Shown piece by piece: positions 23,481 through 30,498 of a stretch of DNA of 64,000 bases. A program made the position numbers and the translations under genes. Source of the stretch: an uncultured Mycolicibacterium sp. (GTDB taxonomy: Bacteria; Actinomycetota; Actinomycetes; Mycobacteriales; Mycobacteriaceae); assembly GCF_937941905.1 (NCBI RefSeq), contig NZ_CALDGS010000068.1:89329-153328 (forward strand). Direction: 5' to 3'. Positions within the stretch are counted from its first letter, which is position 1, and each line of letters starts with the position of its first letter. The notes below the pieces were generated by a model that saw only the letters and a list, made by a program, of their open reading frames with translations, was not told the DNA's origin and did no database searches.

Positions 23481-25712
23481 TCAGTCGGCCAGATCGAACC
23501 GGTCGTTGTTCATGACCTTCACCCAGGCCGCCACGAAGTCGGTGACGAACTTCTGCTTGTTGTCGTCCTGGGCGTAGACCTCGGCCAGCGCCCGCAGCTG
23601 CGAGTGGTGCCCGAACACCAGGTCGTTGGCGGTGGCGGTCCACTTCACCTCGCCGGTGGTGCGGTCCACCGCCTCGTAGACGTGCTCGGTGTTGGACCCG
23701 CGCCACTCGTAGCGCATGTCGAGCAGGTTGACGAAGAAGTCGTTCGTCAGCTTGCCCGGCTGCTCGGTGAGCACGCCGTAGCCGGTGTTGCGGTAGTTCG
23801 CGCCGATCGCGCGCAACCCGCCGATGAGCACGGTGAGCTCGGGTGCGGTCAGGTTGAGCATGTAGGCGCGGTCCACCAGCAGGCGTTCCACCTGGGTCTT
23901 CTCGTTCGGGCGGATGTAGTTGCGGAACCCGTCGGCCCGCGGCTCGAGCACCCGGAACGACTCGACGTCGGTCTGGTCCTGGGTGGCGTCGGTGCGCCCC
24001 GGCGCGAACGGCACGGTGACGTCGAACCCGGCGTCGCGGGCGGCCTTCTCCACCGCGGCCGAACCGGCCAGCACGATCAGGTCCGCCAGCGAGATCTTCT
24101 TGCCGCCGCCGGCCGTGGCGTTGAAGTCCTGCTGGATCCGCTCCAGCACCGGCAGCACCCTGGCCAGTTCGTCGGGCTCGTTGACCTCCCAGCTGCGCTG
24201 CGGCTCCAGCCGCAGCCGGGCGCCGTTGGCGCCGCCGCGCTTGTCGGTGCCGCGGAAGCTCGAGGCCGCCGCCCAGGCGGTCTTGACCAGTTGCTGCACG
24301 GTCAGCCCGGAGTCGAGCACCTTGGCCTTCAGCGCCGCCACGTCGGCGTCACCGACGAGGGCGTGGTCGACCTCGGGCACCGGGTCCTGCCAGACCCAGG
24401 TCTCGTCGGGCACCCACGGGCCGATGTAGCGGGACTTCGGGCCCATGTCGCGGTGCAGCAGCTTGAACCAGGCCTTGGCGAACTCCTCGGCGAGCTCCTC
24501 GGGGTGGTCCAGCCACCGCCGGGTGATGTCGGCGTAGATCGGGCTGAACCGCATCGCCAGGTCGGTGACCAGCATGGTGGGCTTGCGCTTCTTGTTGGCG
24601 TCGAACGGGTCCGGAATGATCTCCGGCGCGTCCTTGGCCACGTACTGCCACGCGCCCGCGGGGCTCTTGGTGAGCTCCCACTCGTAGCCGTAGAGGATCT
24701 CCAGGAAGTCGTTGCTCCACCTGGTCGGTTGCGTGGTCCACACGACCTCCAGGCCGCTGGTGATCGCGTCCGGTCCCTTGCCGGAACCGTAGGCGCTCTT
24801 CCAGCCGAGCTGCTGCTGCTCGATCGGTGCTCCCTCGGGCTCCGGCCCGACCAGGTCGCCGGGGCCGGCGCCGTGGGTCTTGCCGAAGGTGTGGCCGCCG
24901 ATGATCAGCGCCGCGGTCTCGACGTCGTTCATCGCCATCCGGCCGAAGGTCTCCCGGATGTCGATGGCGGCCTTGAGCGGGTCGGGCTCGCCCTCCGGGC
25001 CCTCCGGGTTGACGTAGATCAGGCCCATCGTGGTGGCGCCGAACGGTTCGGCGAGCTCGCGGTCGCCGGAGTAGCGCTTGTCGGTGCCCAGCCAGGTGTC
25101 CTCGAGGCCCCACAGGGTCTCCTCGGGCTCCCAGATGTCCTCCCGGCCGAACGCGAAGCCCTTGGTCTTGAACCCCATGTCCTCCAGCGCGACGTTGCCG
25201 GCGAGCACGATCAGGTCCGCCCAGGACAGCTTGTTGCCGTACTTCTGCTTGACCGGCCACAGCAGCCGCCGGGCCTTGTCCAGGTTGGCGTTGTCCGGCC
25301 AGCTGTTGAGCGGGGCGAACCGCTGGGCGCCCTGGCCACCGCCGCCGCGGCCGTCGAAGATGCGGTAGGTGCCGGCGGCGTGCCAGCTCATCCGGATCAT
25401 CAGGCCGCCGTAGTGGCCGTAGTCGGCCGGCCACCAGTCCTGCGAGGTGCGCAGGACGGTGCTGATGTCCCGCTTGAGGGCGTCGAAGTCGAGCTTGCGA
25501 ACCTCCTTGCGGTAGTTGAAGTCCGGGCCGAGCGGGTTGGCCTTCTCGGTCTGCGCGTGCAGCACCGAGACGTCGACCTGATTCGGCCACCAGTCCTGGT
25601 TGGTCAGGGGCCGGCCGGGCTTGGGCGTCGGCGACTCCAGGGCCGGGCTCATGCTCTCGCTGGTGCTGTGTGTCTGCTCCGCGGGATGCGGCGGTCGGGC
25701 GTCGGATGTCAC
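23481..25712 (-). CDS. katG: Catalase-peroxidase KatG
   Basis: 743 residues from GTG 25712 with GGAAGGA upstream; the start overlaps the furA stop (GTGA). The distal haem pocket is MIRMSWHAAGTYRI (Arg, Trp, His), and the proximal His is in LIIGGHTFGKTHG. The Tyr and Met that form the Trp-Tyr-Met cofactor lie in TDKRYSGDREL and ATTMGLIYVNPEG. The Ser equivalent to M. tuberculosis Ser315, mutated in isoniazid resistance, is kept (DAITSGLEVVW). A degenerate second peroxidase domain forms the C-terminal half. The enzyme removes peroxide and activates isoniazid. Control is by FurA in the same operon. Confidence 0.97.
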   Translation of the reverse strand: MTSDARPPHPAEQTHSTSESMSPALESPTPKPGRPLTNQDWWPNQVDVSVLHAQTEKANPLGPDFNYRKEVRKLDFDALKRDISTVLRTSQDWWPADYGHYGGLMIRMSWHAAGTYRIFDGRGGGGQGAQRFAPLNSWPDNANLDKARRLLWPVKQKYGNKLSWADLIVLAGNVALEDMGFKTKGFAFGREDIWEPEETLWGLEDTWLGTDKRYSGDRELAEPFGATTMGLIYVNPEGPEGEPDPLKAAIDIRETFGRMAMNDVETAALIIGGHTFGKTHGAGPGDLVGPEPEGAPIEQQQLGWKSAYGSGKGPDAITSGLEVVWTTQPTRWSNDFLEILYGYEWELTKSPAGAWQYVAKDAPEIIPDPFDANKKRKPTMLVTDLAMRFSPIYADITRRWLDHPEELAEEFAKAWFKLLHRDMGPKSRYIGPWVPDETWVWQDPVPEVDHALVGDADVAALKAKVLDSGLTVQQLVKTAWAAASSFRGTDKRGGANGARLRLEPQRSWEVNEPDELARVLPVLERIQQDFNATAGGGKKISLADLIVLAGSAAVEKAARDAGFDVTVPFAPGRTDATQDQTDVESFRVLEPRADGFRNYIRPNEKTQVERLLVDRAYMLNLTAPELTVLIGGLRAIGANYRNTGYGVLTEQPGKLTNDFFVNLLDMRYEWRGSNTEHVYEAVDRTTGEVKWTATANDLVFGHHSQLRALAEVYAQDDNKQKFVTDFVAAWVKVMNNDRFDLAD

Positions 25713-26182
25713 GGTGTTCCTTCCGGTCGGGTTGTGGGCGGTTGCGGTTCCGGCGCAGGCGGGTTTCCTGCACAGGTGGGGCAAATGCCCCAGTAGACGA
25801 CCTCGGCCTCGTCGAGGCGAAAACCGTTGTGCCCGGAGGGGGTGAGGCAGGGGGCCGCGCCGACGGCGCAGTCGACGTCGACGATCGCGCCGCAGGAGCG
25901 GCACACCAGGTGGTGGTGGTTGTCGCCGACCCGGGACTCGTAGCGGGCCAGCATCCCGGCGGGCTGGATGCGCCGCAGCAGGCCGCGGTCGGTCAGCACG
26001 TGCAGCACGTCGTAGACGGCCTGGCGGGAGACCCCGGGCAGTCCGGCCCGAACCGCACCGAAGATCGTCTCGGTGTCGGCGTGCGGATGTTCGGTGACGG
26101 CCTCGAGCACCGCGACGCGCTGCCGGGTCACCCGGAGACCGGCGGCCCGCAGTCGGTCGGCGTGCACCGCGACCTGCGTCAC
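25709..26182 (-). CDS. furA: FurA peroxide-responsive repressor of katG
   Basis: 157 residues from GTG 26182, aligned with the known FurA start; a longer upstream frame is rejected. The DNA-binding half contains LRVTRQRVAVLEAV and GVSRQAVYDVLHVL. The metal and Cys features of FurA are present: ARYESRVGDNHHHLVCRSCG with the HHHxxCxxC cluster and a second CxxC (WGICPTCAG) near the end. FurA represses furA-katG until oxidised. It overlaps katG by 4 bases (GTGA), which couples translation. The C-terminal tail is Pro-rich. Confidence 0.95.
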   Translation of the reverse strand: MTQVAVHADRLRAAGLRVTRQRVAVLEAVTEHPHADTETIFGAVRAGLPGVSRQAVYDVLHVLTDRGLLRRIQPAGMLARYESRVGDNHHHLVCRSCGAIVDVDCAVGAAPCLTPSGHNGFRLDEAEVVYWGICPTCAGNPPAPEPQPPTTRPEGTP

Positions 26183-26195
26183 ACCTCGAGCATGC

Positions 26196-26226
26196 CGCAA
26201 TAGATTGGAATGGGTCAGATATTCGC
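26196..26226 (-). promoter_or_regulatory. AT-rich furA promoter/operator region
   Basis: An AT-rich stretch (on the minus strand ATCTGACCCATTCCAATCTA, then TTGC) ends about 14 bases before the furA start. FurA is known to bind an AT-rich site at its own promoter in mycobacteria; this is the only such stretch here. The short leader and the absence of a spaced ribosome-binding site suggest a nearly leaderless transcript. Confidence 0.45.
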
Positions 26227-26279
26227 GGGATTGACCGGAAATTCTCAGCTTCCGCGGCCATCGGCTAGCTTTGCCGCTG

Positions 26280-27215
26280 ATGCAGACCTTCATCGACTTC
26301 GACGACGCCGTCGTGTTCGCGGTTCCGCTCGCCGTGCCGGTGCGCGGCGCGACGGTGCACGAGGGGATGCTCATCGAGGGGCCGCAGGGCTGGGGCGAGT
26401 TCGCCCCGCCGCCGCGCGCCGACGCCGCGCTCGCGGCGCGTCATCTCACCGCGGCGGTGGAGGCCGGCACGGTGGGCTGGCCGGACCCCCGGCGCGGCCG
26501 GGTGCCGGTCGCGGTGACCGTGGCCGATCTCGACCCGGACGCCGCCCGCGCGGCCGTCGCCGCATCGGGCTGCCGGGCCGCCGACGTGCTCGTCGGCGAC
26601 CGGCCACTGGCCGACGACGCCGCCCGGGTGGCCGCGGTGCGGGCGGCGCTGGGGCCGGACGGGGCGGTCCGCTGCGACGCCGGCGGCCGCTGGGACGCCG
26701 CCACCGCGGCGGCCGCCATCGCCGAACTCGACCGGGCCGCCGGGGGACTGGAATTCGTCGCCCGGCCCTGTCCTGGCGCCGGGGAGCTCGCCGCGCTGCG
26801 CCGCCGGGTCGGGGTGCCGCTGGCCGCCGAACCGGGCCTCGATGCCGACATCGTCCTGATCGACGGCGCGGCGGCCGGGGGCGTGCGCCGGGCGCTGCGG
26901 CTGGCCGAGCGGTCGGGGCGGCCGTGCGTGGTGGCCGCCGGCGTGCGCACCGGGGTCGGGCTGGCCGCCGCGCTGGCGCTGGCCGGGGCGGTCGATTCGC
27001 CGTACGCCGCGGCGGTCGGCGGGCACGGACTGCTCGCCGGGGACCTCGTCGCGGCGGCGCGTTCGCACGGCCCGGTCGACGGCGGGTTGCCGGTGGCGCC
27101 GACCCCGCCCGCGCCGGACCCCGAACGGCTGCGCCGTCACCGGGTCACCGACTCGCAACGCATCGCCGCCTGGCGGGAGCTGCTGGCGCGGGCCAGAGCG
27201 ACAGCGGGCGGCTGA
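26280..27215 (+). CDS. MenC-like enolase-superfamily protein without catalytic lysines
   Basis: 311 residues from ATG 26280. Overall layout follows o-succinylbenzoate synthase (MenC): N-terminal capping domain with EGPQGWGEFAPP, then a barrel. However, the KxK motif is replaced by ADVLV (residues 101-105), the second metal ligand Glu of EQPC is Ala161 (FVARPC), the third (Asp of ADES) is Glu184 (AAEPG), and the second catalytic Lys (LKVAPLGG) is Ile194 (LIDGAAAGG). Only the first metal ligand, Asp133 (RCDAGG), remains. It therefore cannot perform the menaquinone-pathway dehydration. The frame is intact, so a non-catalytic or new role is more likely than decay. It is divergent from furA. Confidence 0.7.
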   Translation: MQTFIDFDDAVVFAVPLAVPVRGATVHEGMLIEGPQGWGEFAPPPRADAALAARHLTAAVEAGTVGWPDPRRGRVPVAVTVADLDPDAARAAVAASGCRAADVLVGDRPLADDAARVAAVRAALGPDGAVRCDAGGRWDAATAAAAIAELDRAAGGLEFVARPCPGAGELAALRRRVGVPLAAEPGLDADIVLIDGAAAGGVRRALRLAERSGRPCVVAAGVRTGVGLAAALALAGAVDSPYAAAVGGHGLLAGDLVAAARSHGPVDGGLPVAPTPPAPDPERLRRHRVTDSQRIAAWRELLARARATAGG

Positions 27216-27235
27216 CCGTCCGGCCAGCCGCCCGC
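27204..27235. terminator. Hairpin terminator at the end of the MenC-like gene
   Basis: GCGGGCGGCT (27204-27213) and AGCCGCCCGC (27226-27235) form a perfect 10-bp stem with a 12-base loop that includes the stop codon. The neighbouring gene is convergent. Confidence 0.6.
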
Positions 27236-27252
27236 CCGCGGACCGCGCGTGC

Positions 27253-27603
27253 TCAGTGCCAGAGCACGGCGATGAACACGTTGACCACGCCCAGCGCGCC
27301 GGCGGCGTGCGCCAGTGCCGGCAGCACCTCGTTGCGTTTGGTGCGGGCCCGGCCGACCTCGGTCAGGGCCACCACCACGACCGTGATCGCCAGCTTCAGC
27401 CCGATCTTGGCCCAGTCGAATTCCTTGTCGAGCGAGTCGATCGCATCGCCCATGCCGACCAGGATCACGCCGGTGAGCAGCTGCACCCGCGCACCCCAGA
27501 GCATCACGGTGTTCACCGCCGGCCGGCCCGCCAGGTAGCCACCGATGAGCGCGGCCAACCCGAGGAAGTGCGCCACCACGACGAGGTTGTAGACGAATTC
27601 CAT
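27253..27603 (-). CDS. Small four-helix integral membrane protein
   Basis: 116 residues from ATG 27603 (ATG 27615 is possible). Four predicted transmembrane helices: FVYNLVVVAHFLGLAALIGGYLAG, VQLLTGVILVGMGDAI, IGLKLAITVVVVALTEV and the C-terminal ALGVVNVFIAVLW. His in the first helix (VVAHFLGL) and a basic loop (GRARTKRNE) are conserved-looking features. The fold resembles small haem- or copper-associated membrane proteins, but no ligand motif is certain. It is a conserved actinobacterial membrane protein of unknown function. Confidence 0.65.
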   Translation of the reverse strand: MEFVYNLVVVAHFLGLAALIGGYLAGRPAVNTVMLWGARVQLLTGVILVGMGDAIDSLDKEFDWAKIGLKLAITVVVVALTEVGRARTKRNEVLPALAHAAGALGVVNVFIAVLWH

Positions 27604-27705
27604 GGGTAGCACCATACGAGACGTTCCGGCGCGCACCGGGACCTCGACGAGCCATGTCGCCGGATTCGACCTGAATCACGCGCGCGGATCGGTACCTTCG
27701 CAGCC

Positions 27706-28719
27706 GTGACCGCGTTGGTGAACCGTCAGATCGTGTTGCGCCGCCGCCCGCGGGGCCTCGTCGCACCCGGCGACACCGAGCTCGTCACCGCCCCCGCCCC
27801 GGAACCGGCCGAGGGGGAGGCGCTGGTGCGGGTCGGCTACATCGGCATCGACGCCGCGGTGCGCACCTGGCTCGACGACCGGCCCGGCTACCTGCCCCCG
27901 GTCCGGATCGGGGAGGTCATCCGGGCGGCCGGGATCGGGCAGGTGGTGGCCACCCGCTGCGACGCCTACCGGGTGGGCGACATCGTCACCACGCTCACCG
28001 GCTTCCAGGAGTACGTGATCTGCCGCGACGACCTGTTCACCACCCCGGTGCCCGGGCCGCCGGAACAGGTCGACCAGCTCGCGGTGATGTCGGTGTACGG
28101 GTCCACCGGCGCCACCGCCTACTTCGGCATGCACGGAATCGGCCGGCCGCAGCCGGGGGAGACCGTCGTGGTCTCGGCCGCCGCCGGGGCGACCGGCTCG
28201 ATCGCCGGGCAGATCGCCAAGATCGCCGGCGCCCGGGTGGTCGGCATCGCCGGCGGGCCGCGGAAGTGCCGGGCGGTGGTCGAGGACTTCGGCTTCGACG
28301 CCTGCATCGACTACCGCAACGAGGACCTGCCGGCCGCGCTGAAGGTGCACTGCCCGCGCGGGGTGGACGTCTTCTTCGACAACGTGGGCGGGCCGATTCT
28401 GGACGCGGTGCTGGGCCGGCTGGCCCACCACGCCCGGGTGGTGCTGTGCGGGGTGATCTCGAGCTACCTGACCGGCGAGCACCCCGGCCCGGCCAACTAC
28501 GTCAACCTGCTGGCGAAGTCGGCGTCGATGCAGGGCTTCAACGCGCTCGAGCAGTGGGACCGGTTCGACGAGGCGTTCACCGCGCTGCGCAACTGGGCCG
28601 ACCGGGGCCTGCTGCGCCACCGCGAGACCATCCACGAGGGGATCGAGTCCTGCGTGGACGCGCTCAACGGGCTGTTCACCGGGGCGAATGTCGGAAAGAT
28701 GCTCGTCCGGGTCACATGA
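27706..28719 (+). CDS. MDR-superfamily NADP-dependent oxidoreductase (CurA/prostaglandin-reductase type)
   Basis: 337 residues from GTG 27706. The opening (NRQIVLRRRPRGLVAPGDTEL) and the absence of zinc-ligand Cys residues place it in the leukotriene B4/curcumin reductase branch. The nucleotide-binding motif is VVVSAAAGATGSIAGQIAK, followed by GARVVGIAGGPRKC and VFFDNVGG. Such enzymes reduce the alpha,beta double bond of enones with NADPH. Cytoplasmic. A membrane-protein gene follows after 41 bases on the same strand. Confidence 0.85.
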   Translation: MTALVNRQIVLRRRPRGLVAPGDTELVTAPAPEPAEGEALVRVGYIGIDAAVRTWLDDRPGYLPPVRIGEVIRAAGIGQVVATRCDAYRVGDIVTTLTGFQEYVICRDDLFTTPVPGPPEQVDQLAVMSVYGSTGATAYFGMHGIGRPQPGETVVVSAAAGATGSIAGQIAKIAGARVVGIAGGPRKCRAVVEDFGFDACIDYRNEDLPAALKVHCPRGVDVFFDNVGGPILDAVLGRLAHHARVVLCGVISSYLTGEHPGPANYVNLLAKSASMQGFNALEQWDRFDEAFTALRNWADRGLLRHRETIHEGIESCVDALNGLFTGANVGKMLVRVT

Positions 28720-28760
28720 GCCGGGCCGTTGTCGCGTCCGTCACCCTACACTGACCCCTC

Positions 28761-29543
28761 GTGGGCATCCTGTTCGGTTTCGCGCCGTGGATCGTGTACT
28801 GGCTGCTGGTCGGCAACGTGCCGTTCCACACGGCCGTGCTGGTGGCACTAGTGACTGCCCTGGCGGCGTTCGCGGTCGGGCGGCTCACCGGGTCGCCGGG
28901 CCGCACCCTGGAGACCGGGTCCGCGGTGGCGTTCGTCGTGCTCACCGTGCTGACGTTCACCGCCAGCGAGGACTTCATGCACGAGTGGATCCAGTCGCTG
29001 AGCAGCCTGTTGGTCTTCCTGGTGGCGCTGGGCAGCGTGCTGGCCGGCCGGCCGTTCGTCCGGGAGTACGCGGTGGCCACGGTGCCGCCGGACATCGCCG
29101 AGACCGAGCTGTTCAAGACCATCACCGCGCGGCTGACCTGGATCTGGGTGGCCGCGTTCGGCGGGATGGCGGTCTCGTCGGCGATCCCGCCGATCGTGCA
29201 GCCGGAGGCCACCCTGCTCGACGAGCGCACCCCGCTGTCGTTCATCTGCTACTGGGTGGTCCCGATGGGCCTGCTGGCGCTGGCCGCGTTGGCCACCCGG
29301 GTGCTGCCGGACCGGATGGTGGCCCGGGCCGACGAGATCGTGCGGCAGACGACGTTCGTCGCGCCCGAGGAGGCCACCATCGACGAGCTGTACTACCTGG
29401 CCCGCGAGCACGCGCTGCGCGAGGTCGGCCCGGGCAAGGAGCCCTACGAGATCAAGGTGGGTGCCAAGGGCACCCCGCTGGTCGGCGACGACGGGCGGAT
29501 GTCCTGGCCGTCGACCTACAAGGTGCGCGACGCGCGCCGCTAG
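28761..29543 (+). CDS. Integral membrane protein of unknown function
   Basis: 260 residues from GTG 28761. About six transmembrane helices lie in the first 200 residues (FGFAPWIVYWLLVG, TAVLVALVTALAAFAVG, AVAFVVLTVLTFT, LSSLLVFLVALGSVLAG, LTWIWVAAFGGMAV, FICYWVVPMGLLALAAL). The C-terminal 60 residues are hydrophilic and cytoplasmic, ending in a hydrophilic domain with a YEIKVGAKGTPLVGDDG stretch. No catalytic motif is apparent. It may be co-transcribed with the preceding oxidoreductase. Confidence 0.65.
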   Translation: MGILFGFAPWIVYWLLVGNVPFHTAVLVALVTALAAFAVGRLTGSPGRTLETGSAVAFVVLTVLTFTASEDFMHEWIQSLSSLLVFLVALGSVLAGRPFVREYAVATVPPDIAETELFKTITARLTWIWVAAFGGMAVSSAIPPIVQPEATLLDERTPLSFICYWVVPMGLLALAALATRVLPDRMVARADEIVRQTTFVAPEEATIDELYYLAREHALREVGPGKEPYEIKVGAKGTPLVGDDGRMSWPSTYKVRDARR

Positions 29544-29560
29544 CCCACCTCCGTTCTTCC

Positions 29561-29616
29561 GCGAGCAGACGCACCCCCTGCGCGGCGTGTTTCCGGGGGT
29601 GCCCGCGTCTGCTCGC
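29561..29616. repeat. Long interrupted hairpin with the GCGAGCAGACGC repeat
   Basis: GCGAGCAGACGC then ACCCCC (29561-29578) pairs with GGGGGT then GCGTCTGCTCGC (29595-29616), giving 6 and 12 paired bases separated by a 4-base bulge (gccc). The loop is 16 bases. From memory, GAGCAGACGC inverted repeats recur between genes in many mycobacterial genomes. Here it lies between two same-strand genes and may act as a terminator or processing signal. Confidence 0.6.
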
Positions 29617-29649
29617 GCAGGGACTCGCGCGATGAGAGGAGCAACGACC

Positions 29650-30498
29650 ATGGGGATCTACGCCGTCACCGGTTCGGCGTCCGGGATGGGCCGGCAGGTG
29701 GCCCGCAAACTGCGCGAGGCCGGCCACACCGTGATCGGGGTGGACCTGCGCGACGCCGACGTGATCGCCGACCTGTCCACGCCGGAGGGACGGCGCTCGG
29801 CCGCCGAGCAGGTGCTGGCTGCGGCCGGCAACCGGCTCGACGGGGCGGTGCTGGCCGCCGGGCTCGGGCCCGCGCCGGGCGCGGAGCGGCTGCGCCTGAT
29901 CGCCGCGGTGAACTACTTCGGCGTGATCGAGCTGCTGACCGCCTGGCGGCCCGCGCTGGCCGCCGCGGGCGACGCGAAAGTCGTTGTTATCGGCAGCAAT
30001 TCGACGACAACGACGCCGGTGGTGCCGGGTGCGGCGGTGCGGGCGCTGCTGCGCGGCGACCTGCAGCGGGCGCTGCGGGTGGTGCGGCTTTACGGGCCGG
30101 CCGCCCCGGCGATGGTGTACGCCGCCTCCAAGATCGCGGTCACCCGCTGGGCCCGCCGCCACGCCGTCACCGGCGACTGGGCCGGCGCCGGCATCCGGCT
30201 CAACGTGCTGGCCCCCGGCGCGGTGATGACCCCGCTGCTGCAGGAGCAGCTGGCCACCCCGAGCCAGGCCCGCGCGGTGCGGTCGTTCCCGGTGCCGATC
30301 GGTGGCTACGGCGACCCCGCCCACATGGCCGACTGGGCGCTGTTCATGCTCGGTGAGGCCGCCCAGTTCCTGTGCGGCAGCGTGGTGTTCGTCGACGGCG
30401 GGTCGGACGCCTACTTCCGCGCCGACGACTGGCCGCGCTGCGTGCCGGCCCGGCGGCTGCCGGTCTTCCTGTGGCGGTTCTTCCGCAAGCCGCGCTAG
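29650..30498 (+). CDS. Short-chain dehydrogenase/reductase with C-terminal extension
   Basis: 282 residues from ATG 29650 (AGAGGAG upstream; ATG 29632 would be longer). The cofactor motif is VTGSASGMGRQVA, followed by VDLRDADVIADLSTPEG; the active-site Ser is in VVVIGSNSTTTTP and YxxxK is YAASK. These features resemble the 3-alpha-hydroxysteroid dehydrogenase-like SDRs in which the NNAG motif is changed (here AAGLGPAP). The C-terminal 30 residues (RADDWPRCVPARRLPVFLWR) are basic and aromatic and could touch the membrane. Substrate unknown. It overlaps the convergent aceA stop by 4 bases (CTAG). Confidence 0.75.
   Translation: MGIYAVTGSASGMGRQVARKLREAGHTVIGVDLRDADVIADLSTPEGRRSAAEQVLAAAGNRLDGAVLAAGLGPAPGAERLRLIAAVNYFGVIELLTAWRPALAAAGDAKVVVIGSNSTTTTPVVPGAAVRALLRGDLQRALRVVRLYGPAAPAMVYAASKIAVTRWARRHAVTGDWAGAGIRLNVLAPGAVMTPLLQEQLATPSQARAVRSFPVPIGGYGDPAHMADWALFMLGEAAQFLCGSVVFVDGGSDAYFRADDWPRCVPARRLPVFLWRFFRKPR

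Noticed and set aside
23481..26261. 926-codon frame that includes katG and extends across furA
   Set aside because: The extension is the shadow of furA in another frame; the true katG start is GTG 25712.
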